Counted from the stretch's first letter, positions 38,654 to 47,095 are shown. The stretch is 64,000 bases of DNA from Acinetobacter cumulans (GCF_003024525.3 NZ_CP035934.2:2728001-2792000); one strand, 5' to 3'. Notes: a model not told the origin generated them from the sequence alone. Program-made: numbers and translations.

Positions 38654-39196
38654 ATCGTTTATAAATTATAATCACACCCTGTAAAATGATAAATAAATCA
38701 ACAAAAACCCACAAACCGAGACTTACACAATAAATTAATCCCGAAGCCTATTTCTCAGTGAAAAAATTAATCTCAAATTGATTGGCATAATCAACCAAAA
38801 AGTAAATTATATTGTTTAATTAAATTTAAAAATAAAATCTATTTAAAATTAAAAGTAAAATATTTATACCCGCACACACAAATACACAGAAAAAATCTAT
38901 AAATCTAAATATTTAACGACAATATTCACATTCTATGGATTTTAAAAACAATATTTATTGTTATATTTCAAATACAAATAAAATTTAAACCAATACAAAT
39001 ACAACAAAATAAACTTGAATATTACACTAAAATACAAAAACATAGTTACAAATACTTACATAACTTTAAATTACTTTACTTTATCGTTGCATTTTTGAGA
39101 TGTATTTCTCACTATTGTGCAAATAGTGTTTCATGATTAAACTAAAAACATTCTCAATATAGACAAGTAAAAATTAATTACCGTGATGAGGTAAAT
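38654..39196. other. long AT-rich gap upstream of the pilin cluster
   Basis: 543 bp with no supported gene on either strand and an extreme A/T content, the most AT-rich stretch of the window. It must contain the promoter of the pilin cluster, but no clear sigma-70 or sigma-54 site could be picked out. Runs of A and T tracts suggest intrinsic curvature and possible H-NS-type silencing (inference). Confidence 0.5.
39110..39128. promoter_or_regulatory. inverted repeat upstream of the pilin cluster (candidate operator)
   Basis: CACTATT-GTGCA-AATAGTG, a perfect 7-bp inverted repeat with a 5-base spacer, centred about 78 bp before the first pilin start codon. The spacing and symmetry fit a dimeric regulator site; the regulator is unknown. 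Confidence 0.4.
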
Positions 39197-39613
39197 ATGA
39201 ATAAGAACGGATTTACTTTAATAGAATTAATTATTGCGGTGGTAATTATTGCAATATTGGCATCCATTGCTATTCCAAGCTATCAAAACTACATCACTCG
39301 TTCAAAAATTAAAGAAGCGCAATCAAATCTCATCGCATTATCACTTTCTGCAGAGAATAATTATCAACGTACACTTAATTATCCTACGGCTTCACTAACA
39401 ACCAGCAGTGCTTTAGTAGCAAACACAGTATTTAAAAGTTGGGCACCATCTTCAAATGCATTTGAATATAAATATGTATCTACAGATGGTTCAACATACA
39501 CACTCACTGCAACGGGCAATGAAACGAAAGTTTCTGGCTGTACTCTCACTCTAAATAACCAGAGTGTAAAAACAATCTCTGGTTGCGGCTCAGTCACTGA
39601 ATGGATGAAATGA
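39197..39613 (+). CDS. type IV pilin, PilE/PilA-like
   Basis: A 138-residue prepilin. The short leader MNKNG is cut before F by the prepilin peptidase (FTLIEL, with Glu at +5), followed by a hydrophobic helix ([21 protein letters not shown]). The globular part ends with a cysteine pair (SGCTLTL ... ISGCGS) forming the usual C-terminal disulfide loop. It resembles PilE-type pilins with a short C-terminus more than the major PilA. It heads five tightly spaced genes; the next starts two bases after its stop. Confidence 0.85.
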   Translation: MNKNGFTLIELIIAVVIIAILASIAIPSYQNYITRSKIKEAQSNLIALSLSAENNYQRTLNYPTASLTTSSALVANTVFKSWAPSSNAFEYKYVSTDGSTYTLTATGNETKVSGCTLTLNNQSVKTISGCGSVTEWMK

Positions 39614-39614
39614 T

Positions 39615-40136
39615 ATGAAAATACAACATCCGACTGCACAAACAGGTTTCACGCTCATTGAGCTGATGATCACAATTGGACTTTTTTCCATTTTGTTAAT
39701 GCTTGGTTCTTCACTTACGCGTACTTGGGTTGACCGTAGCCAAGTCAATAGTGCACTCACAACCTTTAAAACTGCTGTGACGCAAGCAAAAGCCTCTGCA
39801 CTACGCAATAGCAATAATCAATTAATGAGTAATTCATCCGTCAGTGTTTGCTTAGATAGCACAACCAATACATTAAATATTATACGTACCGCGTTCAACT
39901 CGACTGATGTATGTGATGTTCCTTCCAGCCCATCAGCAAGCAGTAATACCCTTTTACGTACATTTCCACTTTCTAAAGATATTTTTATTAAACAGGGTAC
40001 ATATAACTTTCAGTGTATGTCTTTTAATTCGGCTGGTGTACTCATACTTGTTTCAGGTAGTGGGTGCTCAAGTGACCTAGCAACAGCATTTAAGGTAGGA
40101 AAAAATGATGAAACAGCTGACATCTATATCTTATAA
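39615..40136 (+). CDS. GspH/FimT-type minor pseudopilin
   Basis: A 173-residue protein with a 12-residue leader and the cleavage motif TGFTLIELMITIGLFSILL, then a GspH/FimT-like region with a middle helix (NSALTTFKTAVTQAKASALRNSN), the hallmark of FimU/FimT minor pilins. Four cysteines occur in the globular part (SVCLDS, DVCDVP, FQCMSF, GCSSD). It probably forms part of the pilus-tip priming complex. It overlaps the next gene by about 30 bases. Confidence 0.82.
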   Translation: MKIQHPTAQTGFTLIELMITIGLFSILLMLGSSLTRTWVDRSQVNSALTTFKTAVTQAKASALRNSNNQLMSNSSVSVCLDSTTNTLNIIRTAFNSTDVCDVPSSPSASSNTLLRTFPLSKDIFIKQGTYNFQCMSFNSAGVLILVSGSGCSSDLATAFKVGKNDETADIYIL

Positions 40137-40518
40137 AGAGCAAGGCTTTACCTTACTCGAAGCCTTAGTTGGTCTTATGCTTTTTTCTATCGTCATTCTT
40201 GGTAGTGGCGCTGCAATCAGCAAAATGCTCACTACTCAAAAAGACCTAAATACTAATTTTATTATTATTAATATGATGCAATCTAAATTGCAAAATGCAC
40301 TAAACAATACAGACACAGGTAGCGTTTGCAATGCTGTAAACAAAGACAGTTTTGTTTTAGCCAGCAAAACCTACTATACAGCATGTGCAATTGAAAAAAT
40401 AAATATGGGTACAACAGAGACACAGTGGCCTGTACTTGCTGTAAGCACAACTCTTGCTGAAGCTCAAACATGTGCAAATGGAACGGCAAGTGATAACTGC
40501 TATATGGTAGGGAGATAA
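40105..40518 (+). CDS. PilV-type minor pilin
   Basis: A 137-residue prepilin with a 13-residue leader and the motif QGFTLLEALVGLMLFSIVIL, characteristic of PilV/GspI. The remaining ~100 residues have paired cysteines (GSVCNAV, YTACAIE, QTCANG, DNCYM). Two adjacent ATGs (40105 and 40108) are possible; AGGTAGGA upstream serves either. It overlaps the FimT-like gene, implying coupled translation. Confidence 0.8.
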   Translation: MMKQLTSISYKEQGFTLLEALVGLMLFSIVILGSGAAISKMLTTQKDLNTNFIIINMMQSKLQNALNNTDTGSVCNAVNKDSFVLASKTYYTACAIEKINMGTTETQWPVLAVSTTLAEAQTCANGTASDNCYMVGR

Positions 40519-40521
40519 ATC

Positions 40522-41154
40522 ATGCTTAGAAATGGTTTTACGATTATCGAACTACTTGTTGGAATAGTAATTGCCATGCTGTGTATGGTCACCATGCTCA
40601 TGCTATTTAAACAACTGACTCAAGTGAGTGTAAGTTCAACACAAGATGCTGAATACGATGCACAGTTACAATCTGGTATGTTAACTATTCAAAAATATGT
40701 CCAGAATGCTGGCTTCGGCTCTGGTCAACAATCAGATATTGCTTCAGGTACATATTCAGGTAATCCAGCAATTTTCTGGCGTTCAGTAAAAGAACTTAAT
40801 GCGACACCCCTTTCCTATGAATGTAAAGGAATTGGCGAGGTAGTTACAACAGAAGATGGACAAAAAATCCACCGCCTTGTCCTTTTGAAAAAAACAGCAT
40901 GTGGCACGACAGAAGCTATTACAGCTGGAACTTGGGAAAAAGACCAACCTATTATCGCCATAAAAAATAGTACAGCTACACCAATATATCAATATGCAAT
41001 TACATCGGGCAGCGGATGCTCCCCATTTGGTATTGAAAAAGCGTCTGGTTCTGGACTTAAGCAAATTACACTTACTGCAACTCGTCAGTATATGACTGGA
41101 GTTGGCCAAAATATTCAAAATGTAATCTGTTTAAACAATATAACTTCAACTTAG
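40522..41154 (+). CDS. PilW-type minor pilin
   Basis: A 210-residue prepilin: a very short leader MLRNG and the motif FTIIELLVGIVIAMLCMVTM, typical of PilW. The region DAQLQSGMLTIQKYVQNAGFG is the family's N-terminal globular helix and AGFG motif. Paired cysteines occur (YECKG, TACGT, SGCSP, VICLN). GGGAG precedes the ATG, three bases after the PilV-like stop. PilW with FimU, PilV and PilX initiates pilus assembly in known systems. Confidence 0.82.
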   Translation: MLRNGFTIIELLVGIVIAMLCMVTMLMLFKQLTQVSVSSTQDAEYDAQLQSGMLTIQKYVQNAGFGSGQQSDIASGTYSGNPAIFWRSVKELNATPLSYECKGIGEVVTTEDGQKIHRLVLLKKTACGTTEAITAGTWEKDQPIIAIKNSTATPIYQYAITSGSGCSPFGIEKASGSGLKQITLTATRQYMTGVGQNIQNVICLNNITST

Positions 41155-41171
41155 AAAGTGAGGGATGAGCA

Positions 41172-43670
41172 ATGCATACTTTTAAAAAACAGCAAGGCAT
41201 GGCAACCGTACTTCTTGTATTGCTCATCGGCATCACAGTTATGCTGATTACAGCATCTGTTGCTAAAACACTAGTAACCAATCGCGAAGCAGGCGTATCT
41301 GCTCACGCACAAACCAATGCGCAATTGATGGGCTGGGCTGGTGTAAGTGCATTTAAAGAATATTTATTAAATCAGGGCAAAATCAACGCAACCAACATTC
41401 CAGCATTAAATGGGCGAAGTATTACCTTAAGATCTGATACAAATAAAAAAGAAATTATCGCCAAGAATATTCATGTTTCAGGCTGTACCACTGAAGGCGC
41501 TACATGTATAGTCACAGCAAATATCAGCTCCAATAATCTGAGTTCTCAAGCAGCAACGACCATTGAAGTAATCTATAACTTAACACTAACCAATGGTACT
41601 GTTTCTGTCACCAGCGAAAATAGTGCTATTAACTTCGGTGGCAACACCGTATTTACAGGTGCAACATTAATAGAGTCTGAATCACCAAATGCAAAAGTGA
41701 CACTTAATGTTGAAGGAAATCTTGCACTTAATCTATTATTTAAAACTAAAAATATCTCTGAATTAAATATCAATGCAACTGGAGATGTTTACATTGACTG
41801 TGGCGCTCAAAACTGCGGTGATGCCATTATTAATGTGACATCTAAAGGTAAAGTAACATTATTAACAGGCGATAATTTTGGCGATATCAAAGCGCTTGGC
41901 ACTGTAACACTATATACAAGTGCAACAGCTAAAAATATTCAATCAATCGGCAATGTAGAGCTTAGTGGCTGGTCTAAAGCAGATAATATTGAAACCATGG
42001 GTAATGTCACAGTCAGTGCATCGACAGTAAAAGATATTAAAGCTAATGGATGGGTGAGCCTAAATACAGGAGCTACAGCTGGAAAAATTGAATCCAACAA
42101 AGATGTTTCATTATGGACTGGTAGTCGATCTCAAGATATTTTTGCCAAAGGTGAAGTTGAAGTACATACTGATACTACAGCAGGTAATATTAAAGCCGGT
42201 GGTAAAGTTACAGTAACTGGTGTTAATGCTCGTGCTAAAAATATAGCAACATTAGGCGCTGTAGAACTCTGGCTTGGCGGTAAAACTGATGACATTACTG
42301 CAAAAGGCAATGTTGAAGTACATACTGGTAGCACAGCTGGTAATATTAAATCTGCAGGAAAAGTTCAAGTGATTGGTATTGGAGCAAGTGCAAAAGATAT
42401 TTACGTTGTTGGTACAGATATCGATGTCTCTTTGTTTGCTACATCCGACTCTACTTATAAGAGACAGTCCCAACTCTCTGCAGATTTTAATGCAATGACA
42501 GCTCCAACGGTGACCATTAATGAACAGGGTATACGACAAGGTATTAGTGACAGCACAGCATTTGAAACTAAAGTTGATGTGACTGCTTATAAGCAAGATG
42601 CAAACTATATATTCACCAAAAATGGAAAATTCGATCGTGTTTACCTTAACCAGTTAAAAAACAAAACTAATACACAAACATATATTTATGAAAATAATAG
42701 TCAATATGTTTTAAATGCTGATGGAACTAAGAAATCTATTAATTTAGAAGGCTTTTCAATTGGTGATTATACATTTGATGGAAAAACTTATACTGGGGCA
42801 ATTTGTCTTGATGTAACAAATGGAAAATGTACAAGTGAAATCATTGGTTACCTACCTCGTATTAGTATTGGTAAAACCCTCGGATTTGATGATGATTATG
42901 GCTATGGTGTAATTTTAAATAGATGGCGTGTACGTTCGATTATGAACCCATCTTCACTGGATAATGCCACACTCGCACCTGGGATCATGTATTTTGAAGG
43001 TACTCTAGAGTTCGCTGGCGCGGCCAACTGGCAAGCTGACAGCTTAAGTAATGCATATACCAACAGTTTCTTAGCAGAAGGTGAAATCTGGTCTATCGCC
43101 TTCTCTCCGCGTATCTATGCTCCTTATGAGGTGATACGTGAAGGTGCAGAAAAAGTTGGCTTGATTTGTAATCGCCGTTTAAAAACAGTCAATAATACAG
43201 ATCTTTCCATTACGGCGACAACACCATCAACATTGTCTGAACGCTATTTAGTGCCGGTTAATCTATGTAAAAATGACAGTGAGTTTTTGCTAAATATGGA
43301 CAAAAACCCTGATCAGACCAATAAAAAGGTCACTATCGACGGTAAGTCAATTGATAAATTGGACCTAGGCCGCGTAGCACTAATGGCAAATGATCAAATT
43401 CATATTGGCGCATGTACCCGTATTTATGGTGATGTTCTTAGCCGTAAAGGTGTAACTACTTCTGCAGCCTGTGGTATTACAAATAATACCAATGCTATTA
43501 CTGGAAATATTGGAACCCAAGGTGTAGATGGTGGTCTTATTGCAAACCATATATTAGGCGGTACAAAGATTACTGTCCCATCTAAAAATGGTGATGGATC
43601 AGGTACGCCAAATACAGGTAATGGCTTAAAAGCATCAAGCTCAAAAGTGCAGTGGTCTAGGTACCTATAA
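41172..43670 (+). CDS. giant PilX-like protein with bactofilin-like beta-solenoid
   Basis: An 832-residue protein. The N-terminus (KKQQGMATVLLVLLIGITVML) is PilX-like: a prepilin-type membrane helix without Glu+5, and it occupies the pilX slot after pilW. Unlike PilX (~200 residues) it continues into a repetitive region. Residues about 150-235 are beta-rich; 238-415 hold about ten 17-18-residue repeats of the form [DN]I-x-[AS]-x-G-x-V-x-[LV], resembling the bactofilin/right-handed beta-helix fold. A C-terminal domain of ~400 residues has paired cysteines. It may be a tip adhesin or scaffold replacing PilY1 (inference). No function is known. Confidence 0.72.
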   Translation: MHTFKKQQGMATVLLVLLIGITVMLITASVAKTLVTNREAGVSAHAQTNAQLMGWAGVSAFKEYLLNQGKINATNIPALNGRSITLRSDTNKKEIIAKNIHVSGCTTEGATCIVTANISSNNLSSQAATTIEVIYNLTLTNGTVSVTSENSAINFGGNTVFTGATLIESESPNAKVTLNVEGNLALNLLFKTKNISELNINATGDVYIDCGAQNCGDAIINVTSKGKVTLLTGDNFGDIKALGTVTLYTSATAKNIQSIGNVELSGWSKADNIETMGNVTVSASTVKDIKANGWVSLNTGATAGKIESNKDVSLWTGSRSQDIFAKGEVEVHTDTTAGNIKAGGKVTVTGVNARAKNIATLGAVELWLGGKTDDITAKGNVEVHTGSTAGNIKSAGKVQVIGIGASAKDIYVVGTDIDVSLFATSDSTYKRQSQLSADFNAMTAPTVTINEQGIRQGISDSTAFETKVDVTAYKQDANYIFTKNGKFDRVYLNQLKNKTNTQTYIYENNSQYVLNADGTKKSINLEGFSIGDYTFDGKTYTGAICLDVTNGKCTSEIIGYLPRISIGKTLGFDDDYGYGVILNRWRVRSIMNPSSLDNATLAPGIMYFEGTLEFAGAANWQADSLSNAYTNSFLAEGEIWSIAFSPRIYAPYEVIREGAEKVGLICNRRLKTVNNTDLSITATTPSTLSERYLVPVNLCKNDSEFLLNMDKNPDQTNKKVTIDGKSIDKLDLGRVALMANDQIHIGACTRIYGDVLSRKGVTTSAACGITNNTNAITGNIGTQGVDGGLIANHILGGTKITVPSKNGDGSGTPNTGNGLKASSSKVQWSRYL
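41883..42428 (+). repeat. degenerate ~51-54-bp coding repeats (beta-solenoid)
   Basis: About ten coding repeats in the PilX-like gene, with unit examples DIKANGWVSLNTGATAG, DIFAKGEVEVHTDTTAG and DITAKGNVEVHTGSTAG. Two units (42132-42200 and 42288-42354 approximately) are closely similar in DNA, implying recent duplication, while others are diverged. Confidence 0.75.
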
Positions 43671-43682
43671 AACTAACATCCA

Positions 43683-43716
43683 GCCAGCTCAACAGCATTG
43701 TTGAGCTGGCTTTTTT
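43683..43716 (+). terminator. terminator after the pilin cluster
   Basis: A perfect 11-bp stem, GCCAGCTCAAC / GTTGAGCTGGC, followed by T6, 12 bp after the stop codon. Confidence 0.92.
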
Positions 43717-43871
43717 ATCTTCAAATTCACAACCTCACTCAAAATTTCGGATAAAAAATTTAGCTCAAAGCAAAAAGCTGTATCTTATAATTTTAAAAAT
43801 TATCACCGCTGGACATCAGACCTAAAAAACCGTATAACAGCCTTCGATTTTCAACACATAGGCAGGTCACA

Positions 43872-44804
43872 TTGAAACTTGTTCTTGCGCCCATGGAAGG
43901 CTTAACAGATCCCATTATGCGTGATGTACTCACATCCGTCGGAAGCTTTGACTGGTGTGTAACTGAGTTCATTCGTGTGACGGATTCCGTATTGCCTGAC
44001 CATGTCTATCACAGCTATTGCCCTGAACTCTTAACCGAAGGTAAAACGGCTGCTGGCACACCCGTGCATGTACAATTTTTAGGTAACAATCCCGACATGC
44101 TCGCAGCCAATGCTGTCCGAGCAGTTGAGCTTGGTGCGCCAGCGATCGACATGAACTTTGGTTGCCCTGCTAAAACAGTGAATCGACACCGTGGTGGCTC
44201 TGTATTACTGGATGAACCAGAAGTCGTGCATGAACTGGTCAAAGCCGTTCGTGATGCTGTACCAGCCCATATTCCTGTTTCTGCCAAAATGCGTCTTGGT
44301 TATCTCGACCGTAACTTTACCTTAGAAAATGCGCATGCTATTGAAGATGCAGGTGCTTCATGGGTCACTGTTCATGCACGTACCAAAGCAGATGGCTATA
44401 CCCCGCCTGCATTTTGGGATTTACTGCAACCTATTCGTGAAAGCTTAAAAATTAATGTGATTGCCAATGGCGAAATTTGGACCAATGCAGACGCTAAACA
44501 GTGTCAGCGAGAGTCTGGCTGTGAAGATTTGATGATTGGACGCGCAGCCGTGACGACACCAGATATTACCCAATGTATCCGTAAAAACACTGACGAAGCA
44601 CTCATTACATGGGAAGAACTGATTCAGCTCCAAATCCGTTTTTTGAGTGGCCCCTATAAGAAAGAAATCAATATGGTGGGACGCTATAAACAATGGCTTG
44701 GCATGATGTCCAAACATTATCCTGAAGCCAAAGTGCTTTGGGATGACGTTAAAAAAGTTAAACCACTTATCGATATTGTGCAAAAGCTACAACAGCACCA
44801 ATAA
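43872..44804 (+). CDS. dusC: tRNA-dihydrouridine(16) synthase
   Basis: A flavin enzyme that reduces U16 in tRNA. The start LVLAPMEGLTDPIMRDVL and CVTEFIRVTDSVLPDHVYH match the DusC branch. The catalytic Cys lies in MNFGCPAKTVNRHRGG and the FMN site includes VTVHARTKADGY. The length is 310 residues. The start is a TTG with GGCAGG upstream; the first ATG is inside the conserved LAPMEG motif, so the TTG is required. Confidence 0.9.
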   Translation: MKLVLAPMEGLTDPIMRDVLTSVGSFDWCVTEFIRVTDSVLPDHVYHSYCPELLTEGKTAAGTPVHVQFLGNNPDMLAANAVRAVELGAPAIDMNFGCPAKTVNRHRGGSVLLDEPEVVHELVKAVRDAVPAHIPVSAKMRLGYLDRNFTLENAHAIEDAGASWVTVHARTKADGYTPPAFWDLLQPIRESLKINVIANGEIWTNADAKQCQRESGCEDLMIGRAAVTTPDITQCIRKNTDEALITWEELIQLQIRFLSGPYKKEINMVGRYKQWLGMMSKHYPEAKVLWDDVKKVKPLIDIVQKLQQHQ

Positions 44805-44806
44805 TC

Positions 44807-44831
44807 AAAAGCCCTTCAAATGAAGGGCTTT
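44807..44831. terminator. bidirectional terminator after dusC
   Basis: AAAAGCCCTTCA-AA-TGAAGGGCTTT between the converging dusC and SseB-like genes. Confidence 0.85.
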
Positions 44832-44854
44832 ATTGGCGTTGAGCTACCCATCTT

Positions 44855-45220
44855 TTACAGCGCCACATGCATTGTTTGTAGTAAAAAATCGATTTCCTGA
44901 GGTGAAAACTCTTTCGACACGTCTGAAGTCGGATTCAGAACTAAAATTGCTCCCTGTGTCATTTCAAATAATTTTCGTGTCGGCAAATGAATAAAAGGTT
45001 CATCCCCTAAATCCGTATAAATGGTGTCTGCGTCTAAAAAGAAAGGGATCGCTTGTTCCCCATGCTCTGTTTCCAACATGCGAAATTGAATGCGTCCATT
45101 AGTTTGCTCAGTACCAAGCGCATAAATATCTGCCATTAATAATTGCTGTAAAAATTGTGGCGTTAATTCAGGGTCTTCTGATGCTTGTAAAAATAAATTT
45201 GCTAAATTAGATGTGGTCAT
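44855..45220 (-). CDS. SseB-family protein (N-terminal domain only)
   Basis: A 121-residue soluble protein with the SseB N-terminal pattern: NLANLFLQASEDPELTPQFLQQLL, LPTRKLFEM and ILVLNPTSDVSKEFSPQEIDFLL. SseB-domain proteins are widespread, of unclear function. E. coli SseB is longer and affects serine sensitivity. The start has no strong ribosome binding site. No neighbour suggests a partner. Confidence 0.7.
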   Translation of the reverse strand: MTTSNLANLFLQASEDPELTPQFLQQLLMADIYALGTEQTNGRIQFRMLETEHGEQAIPFFLDADTIYTDLGDEPFIHLPTRKLFEMTQGAILVLNPTSDVSKEFSPQEIDFLLQTMHVAL

Positions 45221-45318
45221 TTGTTGTATTTTTCTGTGTGTTGTTATTGCCTCGTATCATAACAAAAGAACCTCAGATCACAAAACGTGTTATACGCTGT
45301 AATTCCCCCAATAAACAT

Positions 45319-45999
45319 TCACTTGAGCGAACTCTCTCTATCCATATCCGCTTTGGCCTGTTGTAAATTTTTGACATGTTGACGTTGTGTTTTCCAAGAT
45401 TTTTCTAAAATTTCCTGTTCTAAGCGTCGCTGAATACGTTTAAGTTTCATGGCTGATATACAGGGTTCTTTAAAGGTTTTTACATAATCTATCCAAGTTG
45501 CACCGCGAAATACATTGTCAGGCATGCTGGTTTTAAACTCACAATCCGGCATAAAAACCACAATAGAATGAATCAAATGAGGCTCTAAAATATCAGCCAA
45601 AATCTGTTCTAAAACTTTTTGATGCTTATAATTCTGATGCAATGGATTTTGAAATTTGTAGCTACTTTTATAAATCTTTTGTGTCCACATTTTTTGACGT
45701 TCGCTACCAAAAATCCAGCCTTTGTAGTTTTTAGTTTCCACCACAAAAATGCCATAAGGACTTAATAAAATATGATCTATTTGTGTGGTCTGATTTTGTG
45801 CATCTGGCAAGGTACAATCATTTAATAAAGTATATTGCTCTTTGTCCAAATACAGTTTGACATGCGCACTGACTGCAAACTCACCGAATTTCCCTTTTAA
45901 AATAGGCTTAAATACTTTGAATGCAGCTGCAATAAAAATAAGTAGAATCATCCACCACATCTGGGCGAATAGGGGCATCAGCATTTGTGTAATATTCAT
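45319..45999 (-). CDS. membrane-anchored NERD-domain protein
   Basis: A 226-residue protein: an N-terminal membrane helix (about residues 12-32), then a NERD (nuclease-related) domain at about 38-150. The predicted nuclease residues are visible in QTTQIDHILLSPYGIFVVETKNYKG, where D, E and K correspond to the restriction-enzyme-like active site. The C-terminus is a basic helix. NERD proteins are thought to act on DNA, but their function is largely unproven. Confidence 0.8.
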   Translation of the reverse strand: MNITQMLMPLFAQMWWMILLIFIAAAFKVFKPILKGKFGEFAVSAHVKLYLDKEQYTLLNDCTLPDAQNQTTQIDHILLSPYGIFVVETKNYKGWIFGSERQKMWTQKIYKSSYKFQNPLHQNYKHQKVLEQILADILEPHLIHSIVVFMPDCEFKTSMPDNVFRGATWIDYVKTFKEPCISAMKLKRIQRRLEQEILEKSWKTQRQHVKNLQQAKADMDRESSLK

Positions 46000-46135
46000 T
46001 TAGATGAATTGAGTATGATTTATTTAAAGACATCATACCCATCTAAAGCATTATTTTATAAATTAATTTTTAAAAAAATAAAAAAATCTGTACGCTATTT
46101 ATTCAAATTTAAGATCGTATAGTGAGTTGTTTGCT

Positions 46136-46453
46136 TTAAGCTGACGAAAGCTTCATTAATACCAAACCTGAAATAATCAGTACCGCGGCCAACATTCGCA
46201 TGGCTGAGGCTGGCTCACCTAAAAACAGAATGCCCACAGCAAATGAGCCCACCGCACCAATACCTGTCCAGACGGTATAAGCCGTACCTAAGGGCAAAGA
46301 CTTCATGGCATAAGACAACAGCGCAAAGCTCGCTATCATAAAAATGATGGTCAATATGCTGGGTGTTAGCTTAGTAAATCCATCGGACACTTTCATACAA
46401 TAAGCCCAAACCACTTCCAACATACCCGCTACAATTAATAAAACCCAAGCCAT
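46136..46453 (-). CDS. SugE/Gdx-type guanidinium exporter, distal copy
   Basis: A 105-residue, four-helix small multidrug resistance protein. The first helix has the essential Glu (AGMLEVVWAYCMK), and PLGTAYTVWTGIGAVGSF is the SugE/Gdx subtype signature rather than EmrE. It is very similar to the copy at 46541-46858 (about three quarters identical by eye), so it is a tandem duplicate. The ATG at 46453 follows AAGG; the frame opens 75 bp earlier, through a terminator, which is unlikely to be coding. Confidence 0.85.
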   Translation of the reverse strand: MAWVLLIVAGMLEVVWAYCMKVSDGFTKLTPSILTIIFMIASFALLSYAMKSLPLGTAYTVWTGIGAVGSFAVGILFLGEPASAMRMLAAVLIISGLVLMKLSSA

Positions 46454-46497
46454 ACTACCCTTGCCCTGTTGAACAATTAAAACTAAAAAATCGACAC

Positions 46498-46530
46498 AAA
46501 AAAGTGCCAACTCAATTTGAGATGACACTT
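46498..46530 (-). terminator. terminator between the two SugE genes
   Basis: AAGTGTCA ... TGGCACTT with an internal CTCAA/TTGAG stem, followed by T6 on the minus strand. It lies between the two exporter genes, 10 bp after the proximal stop codon, so expression of the distal copy depends on read-through or its own promoter. Confidence 0.75.
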
Positions 46531-46540
46531 AGAATACACA

Positions 46541-46858
46541 TTAAGAGGATGAAATCTTCATCAGCACTAAGCCAGAAATAATCAGTATAGCGGCTAACAT
46601 ACGCATAGCCGTTGCTGGCTCACCTAGTACAAAAATACCTACGGCAAATGAGCCAATGGCACCAATGCCAGTCCAAATGGTATAGGCGGTTCCCAAAGGC
46701 AAAGTTCGCATGGCATAGGCTAATAAGCCAAAACTTAAAACCATGAAAACTAAGGTAATAATGCTGGGACTCAGTTTTGTAAAACCTTCGGACATTTTCA
46801 TTGTATATGCCCAAATAATTTCAAAAACACCTGCAAAAACGAGAACTATCCCAGCCAC
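46541..46858 (-). CDS. SugE/Gdx-type guanidinium exporter, proximal copy
   Basis: A 105-residue small multidrug resistance family protein. The coupling Glu lies in VFAGVFEIIWAYTMKMSEGF and the Gdx signature is LGTAYTIWTGIGAIGSF. Such proteins export guanidinium in antiport with protons and act as dual-topology dimers. It begins with a GTG (46856-46858) with AGAAGGAG upstream, preceded by a guanidine-II riboswitch, which supports guanidinium export. A tandem duplicate follows. Confidence 0.9.
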   Translation of the reverse strand: MAGIVLVFAGVFEIIWAYTMKMSEGFTKLSPSIITLVFMVLSFGLLAYAMRTLPLGTAYTIWTGIGAIGSFAVGIFVLGEPATAMRMLAAILIISGLVLMKISSS

Positions 46859-46879
46859 GATGCCTGCTCCTTCTATAGA

Positions 46880-46945
46880 GTCAGGTCGTCCTGACGATTT
46901 TTCTCATTTTCACATTGGGGCAAAAATGAGGGAGGTCGTTCCTCC
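46880..46945 (-). ncRNA. guanidine-II (mini-ykkC) riboswitch
   Basis: On the minus strand two small hairpins each end in an ACGA loop: GGAGGAACGACCTCC (46931-46945) and GTCAGGACGACCTGAC (46880-46895), joined by about 35 bases. Paired ACGR-loop hairpins just ahead of a SugE-type gene are the defining layout of mini-ykkC, the class II guanidine riboswitch. The second hairpin ends about 21 bases before the GTG start codon, next to the AGAAGGAG Shine-Dalgarno, so it probably frees translation when guanidinium binds. Confidence 0.88.
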
Positions 46946-47020
46946 TTCTAATAGTGCAATCATAACTTTTATTGAATCATTTTAGGGCATTATTTACATT
47001 TTATGACCTAAAATAAACCT

Positions 47021-47060
47021 AAAAAAAGTAGGCCTTTGAATTGATCTCTTCAAAGGCCTA
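47021..47060 (-). terminator. terminator after copB
   Basis: A 12-bp perfect stem (TAGGCCTTTGAA / TTCAAAGGCCTA) followed by T7 on the minus strand, 36 bp beyond the copB stop codon. Confidence 0.92.
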
Positions 47061-47095
47061 TGCAGATTTAAGTCGAGTAGTCGTCGGTCAAATTC

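Noticed and set aside
46454..46528. N-terminal extension of the distal SugE protein
   Set aside because: It would be translated through the terminator and is absent from the family; the ATG at 46453 fits the proximal copy exactly.
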